Positions 7,304-15,519 of a stretch of DNA of 21,005 nucleotides are shown here, in pieces. The translations under genes were made by a program, and so were the position numbers. Each line of letters begins with the position of its first letter. Position 1 is the stretch's first letter. Under the pieces are notes generated by a model. It had not been told where the DNA came from and ran no database searches. It saw only the letters and a program-made list of their open reading frames with translations. The DNA lies in the IMG/VR virus record IMGVR_UViG_3300035698_017579, positions 1 to 21,005 of that record, one strand, 5' to 3'. This stretch comes from a virus.

Positions 7304-8279
7304 TTGCCTCACCTTTCCACGGGTCTTCCGGAACTGACCAGCCTTCGATGATTGCTTCTTCGTCGCATCTACAATTAACTATTTCCTGACTCGGTGCTGA
7401 ACCATCGAATGGATGTTGCATCGATACACCATCAACATCAAACGGCTCATCTATCTTAACCACCTGACCATTTACATATTCATGACTCGCTCTGGTCCTC
7501 TGGTCTATAAGAGCCAGCCACATCTTAAACTTGATGCCGTTATTCTTATAGGTGGCGTGTTGGGTATAAACCTGTGCTGTTCCGGTTTCAGTACGGGCTA
7601 TGGTCATTGCTCGATTTTTATAGGTCTTTGTAAACAATCCTTTAATTCTTCTCTTGACTTCATACGGAGATATACCTTCCTCCATGTATGAATTTACCAA
7701 GATGTTCCTGAAGTCATTCAGGGTTTTCTCGTTAATCAATCCTGTTATTTTTACTCCTCTTTCAGCAAGAGCTTCGAGCATTGCGGGGTCTTTAAGATGA
7801 AAGGCCAGAGATATTCCCAAATCATTGAGAGCCTGCTGACCACCCATATCTGCGGCAACTAGATGCCATTTCGCAAAAACCTTCTCCATATTCTCAGGCT
7901 TAACGGATTTGTCCCAGCCTTTGATGTATTTGTCCACAATTGCTCTCTGAGCGTCTGTTATGGCTTTCGTGACCTCTACTATGGATGCAGTATAGTTCTT
8001 GTCGTACAGGTCAGGGTAGTGCCTGCGTGAGTATGCCTCAAGTCGATTGAGAACACCTTTCCTATTGAGCCATTGAATCAGGGATTTCCCCTGTCGTTTG
8101 AACTCTTTGTAAACATCCTTCGAGAATCCTTTGATAACCTTTTTCTTGGCTACCGTTTCCCGTTTAGGAAGCGTTACGTTACTTAGAGCCTTCTTCCGCG
8201 CCCTGCTTGCCAGCCTCATCCCCTTCTTTCTCATCTGGTTTGCCCGGCTTTTTGCCTTCGTTATCATCAACTGCTTCAT
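7296..8279 (-). CDS. Minor head protein, SPP1 gp7 / Mu F family
   Basis: A 327-residue protein. The C-terminal domain (about 215-315) has the family signature: IARTETGTAQVY, MWLALIDQRTRASHEYVNGQ, then a Gly-Pro-like FDGSAPSQ stretch and the closing NCRC motif. In SPP1, gp7 binds the portal and affects DNA ejection; the portal gene is directly upstream here. The N-terminus is very basic (many K and R in residues 1-60). The start at 8279 has GGAG 9 bases upstream but overlaps the portal gene by 101 bases. An ATG at 8219 would shorten the overlap, with a poorly spaced site. The family call is secure; the start is not. Confidence 0.85.
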   Translation of the reverse strand: MKQLMITKAKSRANQMRKKGMRLASRARKKALSNVTLPKRETVAKKKVIKGFSKDVYKEFKRQGKSLIQWLNRKGVLNRLEAYSRRHYPDLYDKNYTASIVEVTKAITDAQRAIVDKYIKGWDKSVKPENMEKVFAKWHLVAADMGGQQALNDLGISLAFHLKDPAMLEALAERGVKITGLINEKTLNDFRNILVNSYMEEGISPYEVKRRIKGLFTKTYKNRAMTIARTETGTAQVYTQHATYKNNGIKFKMWLALIDQRTRASHEYVNGQVVKIDEPFDVDGVSMQHPFDGSAPSQEIVNCRCDEEAIIEGWSVPEDPWKGEAIE

Positions 8280-9678
8280 CTGCTGTTTCTCCGGCTTCTT
8301 CTTCGTGGTCGTCTTCTTCGGATGATGTGCCTACTGCAACCATATTACCGGCTACATAATAAACATCTCCACCCAAATAAGGGTCAAGCTTGAGATATTT
8401 CTGCCTTATCTCGTTAGAATTCAAAGCACCCATCTTGAAGTATCTATCCGCTATCTCGCTGTTCTTCTTGGAATCTTCGATGTCAATGTCCTTGAAGACA
8501 AACTTCCAGCCCTCTATCTCAAGGCCTCTGCGGATTAATATCTCGTTGATAGTCCAAGCTATTTCTTCCTGTTTGGGATTGATAACAGAATCGAGATATA
8601 TCCGGTCTGTCTCTTCAGCGACATTTCCTCCCAACGCTCCCTGCTCAACAATGGCAACCCGATATGGCGGTACCTTGTGAGCAGTCAGAACATCGTCCCT
8701 GTTATCTTTCCGGTACATCCTGAAGCTTGACTCCTTGGAATCCACATTCAGCTTCTGGAACTTAATCTCTGCTCCCTTTGGAGTCGAAAGAGTAAGGGTC
8801 TTATGATTGCTTCCCTTCAGCTCTGTCTCAAAGAATTTCGTTATTTCTTCGTTGACCGCGGGAGTAAGAAGGGCTCCCTGCACCAGAATAGCGTAGGCCG
8901 GCACACCGAAGTTCACAAAGAAATCAATATTATATTCGACTTCTTTCATATTCCCGAACATTGCATAAAGAGCAGGTAACCATTCCGGAACGCCATAAAG
9001 ACTCGACAGCCAAGAGTACTGAGTAAAATTAATAATCTCAGAGCCTATCTCTTCAGGGTCTTTCACTTCTTTGACAAAATTCCCTGTCCTGTTATTCAGT
9101 ATTCGTTCATCGCCAAACTGCTTAAAATAAACGTACTGCCCGGCTACCTGTTGAACAAATCGTTCCTTGTCCTTCATATGCCGTACGGTCAGAGCGTTGA
9201 TATGATAGAGGCCATTAATCTTATCCTCTACATCTCTGGTCACTTCAATGTAACCATTTCCGCAACCCTCGTAATCCACAAATACTTTTTTCAGGACCTT
9301 GACGATATCTTCGCTCTCGTTGACCATTCCAAAGAACCCAACCAATCTTTTATAATTGACATCTCGTTCTCTTTCCTGCATGACCAACTCGTCATCGTGG
9401 ATAAAATCATATCCAATACCCACAGTATCCTGCTTCTTTGTGTGAATACATGATGAATGAACAACGTTTACCGACATCCAGTTCATCAGCTTTGCTAGAT
9501 TATACGGAGGCTCTATGATATTCGGTTTCCATTTCACCGTACCGTCAATCTGTTTTGAAGTAGGTTTTCCCACCTCATACTCTTTCATAACCTGTTGCGT
9601 AACAATCCGGCCCGTATCTGTAATCAAACACTCAACGGTCTGTTTGTTACCCGTCCTGACTTCTGTTCGCTTTGCCAT
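8179..9678 (-). CDS. Portal protein, PBSX-type
   Basis: A 499-residue protein of typical portal length. It forms the dodecameric ring at the head vertex through which DNA is packaged. PBSX-like features are VNVVHSSCIHTKKQDTVGIGY (about 70-90, shown here as a region), GNGYIEVTRD, an INALTVRHMK strand, the ring-helix zone FFVNFGVPAYAILVQG, and KVPPYRVAIVEQGALGGN (about 335-352). The C-terminal 45 residues are extremely acidic (runs of E and D) and overlap the next gene, which could reflect either a real tail or constraint from the overlap. A strong GAGGTGA ribosome site precedes the ATG at 9678, just after the terminase stop. Confidence 0.88.
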   Translation of the reverse strand: MAKRTEVRTGNKQTVECLITDTGRIVTQQVMKEYEVGKPTSKQIDGTVKWKPNIIEPPYNLAKLMNWMSVNVVHSSCIHTKKQDTVGIGYDFIHDDELVMQERERDVNYKRLVGFFGMVNESEDIVKVLKKVFVDYEGCGNGYIEVTRDVEDKINGLYHINALTVRHMKDKERFVQQVAGQYVYFKQFGDERILNNRTGNFVKEVKDPEEIGSEIINFTQYSWLSSLYGVPEWLPALYAMFGNMKEVEYNIDFFVNFGVPAYAILVQGALLTPAVNEEITKFFETELKGSNHKTLTLSTPKGAEIKFQKLNVDSKESSFRMYRKDNRDDVLTAHKVPPYRVAIVEQGALGGNVAEETDRIYLDSVINPKQEEIAWTINEILIRRGLEIEGWKFVFKDIDIEDSKKNSEIADRYFKMGALNSNEIRQKYLKLDPYLGGDVYYVAGNMVAVGTSSEEDDHEEEAGETADEAVDDNEGKKPGKPDEKEGDEAGKQGAEEGSK

Positions 9679-9691
9679 ATTTTCACCTCGC

Positions 9692-11473
9692 TTAATGGAT
9701 GCCTACTTGTAATACTCCGAAATAATCACTATTTGTTACTATATCATGAACCACTCCACAGACGGCATCTGCAACGTCTTTCGACCCTTTAGGTGGATGG
9801 TCAATCTTTTTCCCCTGTATATCTTCCAAGCGCATGCACTCTTTGATAAACACTTCTGATGCCGAGAGCTCAGAGTTTAACTCCTTCACCCTCATTTCTA
9901 AATTTGTACCCACAGGTGAGACACAATAATAATCGAGCCTCTTTTCATTTATAGCTTCTTTTAGATTCCAGTAAGGCAGTACGGTCCGGTCGACTGAAAG
10001 CAGTTCAGCCCGATAGCCTTTTTTCTCCAAAATCTGAATAGCATCTGAACTCTGGAATCCATCAAACGTAACCAGCTGGATGTTGAATCCCAGCCTCGAA
10101 AGAATGTAAATATATTCCCTTACCCCTGCTATCTGGATAGGTGAATCTTTAGAGCCTACTATCCTCATCATCAAATCCATATCTATTTTGATACCACCCT
10201 CTGCGTTGAGGCCGGAAAAATGCCCCATCGCAAATCCACAAGCATCTCCAGTAAGAGCAAGGTCGACGTGAACAGCATGAAAAGCATATTCGTCTTTAGG
10301 TTTGAACCATTCAGCAAAAGTACCGTTTGCGTTTATCGGGTCTTCCGTTCTTTCCGGATTAACAGCATCAATCAGGATACGCGGATATTCAAAGAACGCA
10401 TTAATCGTCTCGCTCGGTCTTGCTCCAAAATCTCGATAAGCCTTGCTGACGTTTGCCCGGAAAGCTTTGAACAAGAACGGTACTGCAGGTATCGCATCAA
10501 TCTCTTTCATGTTCTCCGGCTTGCTATCCAAAAGCACTCTATTTGTCCGGTCAACGTAAAATCTGTCACCAGTCCAATCATGATACATCGAATCCCACAG
10601 GTTACGTCTTCTCGCTAATATATTTGAAGCGCCCAGCTCACCTTCGATGACTTTCTTTTCCAGAAAATCAGACTCATACATCGGACTGCCGGCCATAACC
10701 AACGCGCCTTTGCTTCCGAATCGCGAGCCGATACGTCTGGATAATGCGTGATAGATTTCTTCGGCTTGGTCTGAATTATCTGTTGACCGATAGCCTCCGG
10801 CCTCATCCATTATGCCAACAAAAATGCTATATCCGACAGCTGTACGCCAACTGGAAGAACCGGGCATGATGAAAGTATTATTTTTAAACCTGAGCTCACT
10901 TCTGCAGATTGGGTCAGGGCAACGCGCATCATCTCTTACCCACGGTCTTTCCTGAAACCACTTGCATTCGGCTATCTTAGCTGATATTTCTGAGAAAATA
11001 ACTTTCCTCGCATTCTTTTCTGAAATACTCATGTTCATGATAGCTATTTTGGAAGACCTATCGAGGCCAAAATATAATTGAGGCTCGCGCATACAAAGCA
11101 AAAGATGCTCAAAGTATGTTGCTATGATACTTGTTTTAAACGACTTACCTGAACCGATGCCTTCACAGAAAACAGCCTCATCGTACTTCCTGTCCCACGG
11201 TGAGCCATCGGTATGAAAAAAGTCTCGGATATCTTCATAGACAACCGGACGGATGGTACCTTTGAGATTGAGATACCTTTCGCCCATCATCCATTCTTCA
11301 ATCGTGGCTGGCTTCCATCTCCATTCGTCTTGTTTAAGTCCTTTACTCAAAAGGATATACAGATTACGTTCTTCATCGAGCAGATTGTCATCGCAGACAA
11401 TCTCTTCCGGCAAGATAATCAGTTCCGGTTCAAAGACCGGCTGTATTAACGATGTCGCTTCGAGTAAATCCAT
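9692..11473 (-). CDS. Terminase large subunit
   Basis: A 593-residue packaging motor with nuclease. The ATPase domain has Walker A EGIGSGKS (residues 104-111), slightly unlike the textbook GxxGxGKS order, and Walker B IFVGIMDEA (217-225) with the catalytic pair D223-E224. A coupling motif candidate is MAGSPMY (about 260-266). The RNase H-like nuclease domain has candidate metal ligands D404 (VHVDLALTGD), D471 (VTFDGFQSSD) and D566/D569 (KDVADAV). It translocates DNA into the prohead and cuts concatemers. The ATG at 11473 has GGAG and AGGTAG upstream and overlaps the small subunit gene by 44 bases. The portal follows directly. Confidence 0.93.
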   Translation of the reverse strand: MDLLEATSLIQPVFEPELIILPEEIVCDDNLLDEERNLYILLSKGLKQDEWRWKPATIEEWMMGERYLNLKGTIRPVVYEDIRDFFHTDGSPWDRKYDEAVFCEGIGSGKSFKTSIIATYFEHLLLCMREPQLYFGLDRSSKIAIMNMSISEKNARKVIFSEISAKIAECKWFQERPWVRDDARCPDPICRSELRFKNNTFIMPGSSSWRTAVGYSIFVGIMDEAGGYRSTDNSDQAEEIYHALSRRIGSRFGSKGALVMAGSPMYESDFLEKKVIEGELGASNILARRRNLWDSMYHDWTGDRFYVDRTNRVLLDSKPENMKEIDAIPAVPFLFKAFRANVSKAYRDFGARPSETINAFFEYPRILIDAVNPERTEDPINANGTFAEWFKPKDEYAFHAVHVDLALTGDACGFAMGHFSGLNAEGGIKIDMDLMMRIVGSKDSPIQIAGVREYIYILSRLGFNIQLVTFDGFQSSDAIQILEKKGYRAELLSVDRTVLPYWNLKEAINEKRLDYYCVSPVGTNLEMRVKELNSELSASEVFIKECMRLEDIQGKKIDHPPKGSKDVADAVCGVVHDIVTNSDYFGVLQVGIH

Positions 11474-12278
11474 CTACCTTAATCTCCTTTGCCATTCTTC
11501 CAAATATTCGTTGCGTGGTATTCTGGTCAGTAACCTCTGCCTTTACGATTGATACGAGTTTTACAATAGTCGTTCTGACTTCCGTAACCTTTGCCTCGAT
11601 GTCAATCCCTCCGGACATTATCAGGTTAATGGCCTCTTCGCCACATAATCCAAATTTATCCCAAATCTCTAACATTCTCTTTGTATTATTGCTCAACAAA
11701 GTTAAGTAACCCTGCTGTCTGTCGTGGATTGCCAAAACCGCACGACTTGCTGAAGCAAGGGTATCGATATTTGTGATTGGGGCTGACGGGTCTCTCCGTC
11801 TCATATCGTAAGCATCTCGTAGACTTGCCCGAAGTACCGTGGCATCAGCCTCTAACTGAGAATACTTGTCCCATATCACATTTATCTGGTGGTTGACCTG
11901 ATAGATTAAATCTATCATATGACCAAGCACCTTCTTGTTGGCCCGCAAATCCTTCTTGATTACCTTCAGCATATCAAACCGCACATGGTCAATATCCCGA
12001 CCAACCTGCGAATTAGAAATACCCAAAGTTTTTGCGATATCCCTTGTCGTGTACTGCATTGCGAAAAAGAATTTGGCTACGGTCTGCCGTCTTTGTGCTA
12101 TCTTGTCAACGGTCAGGCCTTCCATGAACATCAATTCTCGCTCAGTCAGGTCAAATTCGACGTCGATGAATATCTCTGGCTTCATCGGAACATCAAACAC
12201 AACCTCCCAAACTATTTTCACAACTTCTTTAATGCCAACGTTTTCAAAGAGCTCTACATCATGCCATGAGTTTGTCAT
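11430..12278 (-). CDS. Probable terminase small subunit
   Basis: A 282-residue protein immediately upstream of the large subunit. Residues about 60-100 form a helix-turn-helix (QTVAKFFFAMQYTTRDIAKT then LGISNSQVGRDIDHVRFDM), as expected for DNA-recognising small terminases. The following 130 residues are helical and could oligomerise, and the C-terminal part (KVTEVRTTIVKLVSIVKAEV) may contact the large subunit. It is longer than many small subunits (commonly 100-200 residues). The call rests on the HTH and gene order; a different DNA-binding regulator remains possible. The start overlaps the upstream gene by 20 bases, with a weak GGGA site. Confidence 0.7.
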   Translation of the reverse strand: MTNSWHDVELFENVGIKEVVKIVWEVVFDVPMKPEIFIDVEFDLTERELMFMEGLTVDKIAQRRQTVAKFFFAMQYTTRDIAKTLGISNSQVGRDIDHVRFDMLKVIKKDLRANKKVLGHMIDLIYQVNHQINVIWDKYSQLEADATVLRASLRDAYDMRRRDPSAPITNIDTLASASRAVLAIHDRQQGYLTLLSNNTKRMLEIWDKFGLCGEEAINLIMSGGIDIEAKVTEVRTTIVKLVSIVKAEVTDQNTTQRIFGRMAKEIKVDGFTRSDIVNTAGL

Positions 12279-12564
12279 ATTTGGTCTTCGTCCCTTTTAT
12301 TCCTTTGATACTTTTGGTCGATAGAGCAATCAACCTTTCTTGGTTCAGAATCAAGTCATCAAAGAGTACATTTCTCAGCTTGAATCGCTGTATTAGTTTC
12401 TCATTCAAGAGTTTGGTACTCCTGAATGCATTAAGTTCCTTGAGATATGCTTCTTTTCCCCTCTCAGCTATTATAAGCAACTGCTCAATATTTTCCTTCT
12501 GTGTCCTTTTTACGGGCTTTTCCGGCTTTTTAGGCCCACATTTACACCTCGGCTTTTTCTTCAT
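12259..12564 (-). CDS. Hypothetical basic helical protein
   Basis: A 101-residue, Lys-rich protein. The N-terminus has CKCGPKKPEKPVKRT, with a CXC pair and a basic tail that could touch nucleic acid. The rest is a helical, leucine-rich stretch (NIEQLLIIAERGKEAYLKEL, then KLLNEKLIQRFKLRNVLFDD) that may form a coiled coil. It lies just before the terminase small subunit, overlapping both neighbours by about 20 bases, with GAGGGA upstream of its ATG. I do not recognise the family. An accessory packaging role is suggested by position only. Confidence 0.65.
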   Translation of the reverse strand: MKKKPRCKCGPKKPEKPVKRTQKENIEQLLIIAERGKEAYLKELNAFRSTKLLNEKLIQRFKLRNVLFDDLILNQERLIALSTKSIKGIKGTKTKYDKLMA

Positions 12565-12742
12565 TCTCTTGTCCCTCTGTAACCTGTTCCGGTGCAGGAG
12601 GTTCTATGGGCAGTATTTTACCGCATGTATTACAGTTGCCTTCGTGCTCGATATCCGATATAGGCTCTTCACATTCACAGTAGAGGGATGGTGCCGGAGC
12701 TTCTTCTATCTCTTCTCCCATTGCTTTCTTTGCCATGAACAT
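12542..12742 (-). CDS. Small acidic protein with zinc-finger-like cysteines
   Basis: A 66-residue acidic protein. It contains YCECEEP (about 21-27) and CNTCGKILP (about 37-45), which together give two Cys pairs consistent with a small zinc ribbon between acidic, proline-containing tails. The ATG at 12742 has AGAGG about 10 bases upstream, and it begins 4 bases after the preceding gene ends; MAKKAM two codons later is an alternative start. Function unknown. It sits in the tight run between the ParB-like gene and the terminase. Confidence 0.6.
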   Translation of the reverse strand: MFMAKKAMGEEIEEAPAPSLYCECEEPISDIEHEGNCNTCGKILPIEPPAPEQVTEGQENEEKAEV

Positions 12743-12745
12743 CAG

Positions 12746-13033
12746 CTATTTGCCTCTTTCTTCTTCCATGTCGATATCTGTGGTGAGGTACTGTTTCATC
12801 TTGGTCAGGCCTTTCTCTATTATATCCCTGTCCTCTGGATATATGCTGAAGGCCATTATTATCGGGTCTTTCTTTTCTATGGCGCCGAGCCCTGAATCTG
12901 GTAAGTTGAAATTATCTGTATCGAGTCCGGTGTTTGGCATCTCGTCATAGCTGATGAATGATTCTATTCTATGCCTTTTCATTCCGGTAAGGTCCTCGAT
13001 GTCTTCCATCATCATTCCTGATTCCATAGCCAT
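12746..13033 (-). CDS. Likely C-terminal HTH part of the ParB-like protein, in a shifted frame
   Basis: A 95-codon frame that begins inside the ParB-like gene. Its first residues (MAMESGMMMEDIEDLTG then MKRHRIESFI) read like the helix-turn-helix that normally follows a ParB nuclease-like domain. The rest is acidic and polar, with PIIMAFSIYPEDRDIIEKG. No ribosome site precedes the ATG at 13033, and the frame joins the end of the ParB domain smoothly if one A is removed from the A5 run at 13033-13037. I therefore read it as the second half of one gene rather than a separate gene. It could still be translated alone by coupling. Confidence 0.6.
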   Translation of the reverse strand: MAMESGMMMEDIEDLTGMKRHRIESFISYDEMPNTGLDTDNFNLPDSGLGAIEKKDPIIMAFSIYPEDRDIIEKGLTKMKQYLTTDIDMEEERGK

Positions 13034-13421
13034 TTTTCAGCGCGGTTGCCATTTTGATTGGGTTTTCCTCGCCATGCTGGAAGTTATAAGCAATGGTTGA
13101 TATAATAGCTTCCTGCCTTGTCAGCGGTGTTCCGTCAATATGCTCCATAACCGCACAGAGGATTTCTGTTTCTTCCGGATAGACTTCGAGGAAGGCCCTG
13201 AGTCTATGCTCACCGTCCACAAGAATATACTTTGTCTGTCCGTCTTTTGGGTCTCCGGCCTCTTTGTTTTCCAACCTGATTTTTAACGGGTCAGTGAAAC
13301 CTACTGCCCTCATGTGGTTTACAAGTCCGCGGTATTTGTCTTTCTGCATTTCCTGAGGGTTGTAATTGTTTGGTGTCAATTCCCCAATAGGTACCTTCTC
13401 AATTTTAGTCTGTACTGACAT
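12969..13421 (-). CDS. ParB/Srx-fold protein, N-terminal domain (probable frameshift)
   Basis: A 150-codon frame. Residues about 8-110 are a ParB/sulfiredoxin-like domain: VPIGELTPNNYNPQEM at the start, and the phosphate-binding-type YILVDGEHRLRAFL (about 66-79), then EAIISTIAYNFQHGEENPI. Such domains occur in partition proteins and in many phage proteins near terminases. After about residue 127 the frame gives an unlikely tail (NGYGIRNDDGRHRGPYRNEK), while the overlapping frame continues with the expected HTH. Reading through with a single shift gives one protein of 224 residues spanning 13421 to 12746. The start overlaps the radical SAM gene by 17 bases and has a GGAGG-like site. Confidence 0.75.
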   Translation of the reverse strand: MSVQTKIEKVPIGELTPNNYNPQEMQKDKYRGLVNHMRAVGFTDPLKIRLENKEAGDPKDGQTKYILVDGEHRLRAFLEVYPEETEILCAVMEHIDGTPLTRQEAIISTIAYNFQHGEENPIKMATALKNGYGIRNDDGRHRGPYRNEKA

Positions 13422-15420
13422 TCATTTCCTCCTTCATTTCCTCGACTCTTGCGTCGAGTGTGTGCGTATCATCCTTTTCTGTTTGGATGAGACCTGTTTG
13501 ATTGTCTTTTCCGAACCATTCTTTTCTCTTATGGCAAACGGCGTTTTTTGATTCTTTCGGCATATCTTTCATAATTCCACATCCCGAACATGAAGTTGAG
13601 CATCCGGGTGTTTCCTCGGCCTTGCTCGCCTTCTGCCATTCTTCCCACAGATATTCCTTCGTCGTGCCTACGTCAATATGGTCTGCGACAAGCGGTGTAT
13701 CAAAATCTTTCGCTCTGAAGCAATCCCAGATATCGTAGCCGTCCTTTGCCAATACATAACTGCGAATCCCTATCCACATCTTTGCGTTTGATTCTCCCCA
13801 ATCCTGTTCAGAGAATACGTTAAATTTTATGTCCGTTTTGATTAGAGGAACGCAGAACCGTCTATCAGCATTATCAAACATTGCTTCGATTCTCCGACCG
13901 ATAGGTGAGCCTTTCACGTTTCTCCATCCACGGACCACATCTTTCTGAGCTTTCTCATCCCATTGTACATATGAGCCATCGTTAAACTTATCATTATACA
14001 GCCTGACGAAATCAGCCATGTACGGTGATTCGCCATATCCACACCACTGAAACGGCGTGTGGGGCTTTGGAATAAAAGGGTTAACGGATAATTCGATACT
14101 TGAATTTTTCCTTATTTTTCGTGACCTATCCCACATCTCATCCATCAAAGCATGAAGACCGATAACATCTTCGCGCGTCTCAAAAGGCAAGCCGCACATC
14201 GTCATAACCTTCGTCTTCGATATTCCTTCTCCAATGGCCTTTTCAAAGGCTTCCCAGAAGGTGGCATCTCCCAAATGTTTATTTACGACCCGTCTCATCC
14301 GGCCTGTTGCTGATTCCAGAGCAAAGCAAACAGACTTTTTCTTCCGGTGGTCATCCCAAGTCCGGACAAACTGGTCAATGCGCTCAGAATATCCGTCATA
14401 CTTAATCCCCAAACCTATTGCGTAATCCCTTGCCTCGTTGTATCTTGAGTAATCGGTCGGAGTCAAGCCCATCATGCGGACGGTACCCATATCTTTTCTG
14501 GCATAAATGGCATCCAGCACACCCTGAAAGTTCCGTTCCCGATATGGCTTATACCAAGAGAACGGCGAGCAGAACCGGCAACCATGTACGCAACCTCTCG
14601 TCACTTCAACGTCTTTGGTCAGATATAATCTGTCTCTGGCCACATTTTTGTTGAAGTCAACAACCGTATAATTATATTTTGCATCCGCTATATCAACTTT
14701 CTGCCATTGGATTTTATCCGGGGCTTCATCCCAGAGCTTTCTCATGCCGGCAAAGCGCTTTGTCTTCGGGTCGAAGATGTTTTCATAGAACCGCGGGACA
14801 TAACATCCCGGGATTTTGGCTACTGCTTTCAGGATTTCTACCTTTGGTTTACCGGCCTTCTTCATTTTCTTGATGGTACTCACCACGATTGGAGTCTGTT
14901 CTTCACCTTCTCCGATGAACATAATATCGAAAATCGGTGCAAGTATCTCAGGTGCAGTATTTAAAACACCGCCAGACATGATTATGGGCCATCTTTCGTC
15001 TCGGTCTTTTTCAAGAAAAGGGATTCCAGCGTAATAAAGCATATGAATGAGATTGAAAGCATTGGGTGTGAAGAAATACGAAAAGCCGATAACGTCAAAT
15101 TCCCGTAGCGGTATCTTTGTTCCGTATCCAAAAAGAGGAAGTTTGTTTGTCCGAAGGGCTCGCCTGATTGATGATGGAGGAAGATAAGAATAATCTACAC
15201 AAACACCGTTCAGGTTCTTTAGGACATTATAAATGATATGCACTCCCATCATTCCGGCTCCGGTAAAATACGGAACGCAATGAGCGAGGCAATATTTGAA
15301 AGCGGATGGTTCGCAGGGAATGTCTACATCAAACATTCCTTTGATTCCATCATCGAGTCGGTCACCTTGCATCTTGTGACCTTTAATTACGGCTTTAAAA
15401 GCCTTTGCATCTATTTTCAC
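13405..15420 (-). CDS. Cobalamin-binding-type radical SAM protein (TIGR03960-like)
   Basis: A 671-residue protein. The first third (about 55-175) looks like a B12-binding Rossmann fold (MGVHIIYNVLKNLNGVCVDY, VIGFSYFF, PIIMSGGVLNTAPEIL, IMFIGEGEE) but lacks the DXHXXG cobalamin-ligand motif. The radical SAM core follows, with the 4Fe-4S ligands in RGCVHGCRFC (C277, C281, C284) and later NPFIPKPHTPFQW, a hallmark of the TIGR03960-like group. Near the C-terminus TKEYLWEEWQKA and a second Cys cluster (C607, C611, C614) also match that group. SAM-dependent radical chemistry is expected; the substrate is unknown even for bacterial homologues. The GTG start at 15420 has GGAG 6 bases upstream, and a strong promoter lies above it. 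The gene is unusual in a phage. Confidence 0.8.
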   Translation of the reverse strand: MKIDAKAFKAVIKGHKMQGDRLDDGIKGMFDVDIPCEPSAFKYCLAHCVPYFTGAGMMGVHIIYNVLKNLNGVCVDYSYLPPSSIRRALRTNKLPLFGYGTKIPLREFDVIGFSYFFTPNAFNLIHMLYYAGIPFLEKDRDERWPIIMSGGVLNTAPEILAPIFDIMFIGEGEEQTPIVVSTIKKMKKAGKPKVEILKAVAKIPGCYVPRFYENIFDPKTKRFAGMRKLWDEAPDKIQWQKVDIADAKYNYTVVDFNKNVARDRLYLTKDVEVTRGCVHGCRFCSPFSWYKPYRERNFQGVLDAIYARKDMGTVRMMGLTPTDYSRYNEARDYAIGLGIKYDGYSERIDQFVRTWDDHRKKKSVCFALESATGRMRRVVNKHLGDATFWEAFEKAIGEGISKTKVMTMCGLPFETREDVIGLHALMDEMWDRSRKIRKNSSIELSVNPFIPKPHTPFQWCGYGESPYMADFVRLYNDKFNDGSYVQWDEKAQKDVVRGWRNVKGSPIGRRIEAMFDNADRRFCVPLIKTDIKFNVFSEQDWGESNAKMWIGIRSYVLAKDGYDIWDCFRAKDFDTPLVADHIDVGTTKEYLWEEWQKASKAEETPGCSTSCSGCGIMKDMPKESKNAVCHKRKEWFGKDNQTGLIQTEKDDTHTLDARVEEMKEEMNVSTD

Positions 15421-15471
15421 TCTTCACTCCTTCAATTACGAAGAAGGAAGGCAGACATCCCAACTGAATCA

Positions 15472-15501
15472 ATTATATTATATTACATTATAAACTGTCA
15501 A
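15472..15501 (-). promoter_or_regulatory. Consensus sigma70 promoter upstream of the radical SAM gene
   Basis: The minus strand reads TTGACA (15496-15501), an 18-base A/T-rich spacer, then TATAAT (15472-15477); both hexamers are consensus. Transcription should start near 15465, giving a leader of about 45 bases. In that leader CCTTC repeats can pair with GAAGG of the ribosome site (15427-15433), a possible translational brake. The promoter would drive the radical SAM gene and on into the ParB and packaging genes. Confidence 0.8.
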
Positions 15502-15519
15502 GGTTCTGATTTTTTTTTC

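Noticed and set aside
10220-10618. A 132-codon plus-strand frame
   Set aside because: Antisense to the terminase large subunit nuclease region, whose motifs are clear; no promoter or ribosome site.
11919-12324. Two plus-strand frames of 116 and 129 codons
   Set aside because: Antisense to the terminase small subunit with its HTH; no supporting signals.
12266-12895. A 209-codon plus-strand frame
   Set aside because: It lies opposite three well-placed minus-strand genes, has no ribosome site and its protein is an unlikely mix of hydrophobic runs typical of antisense frames.
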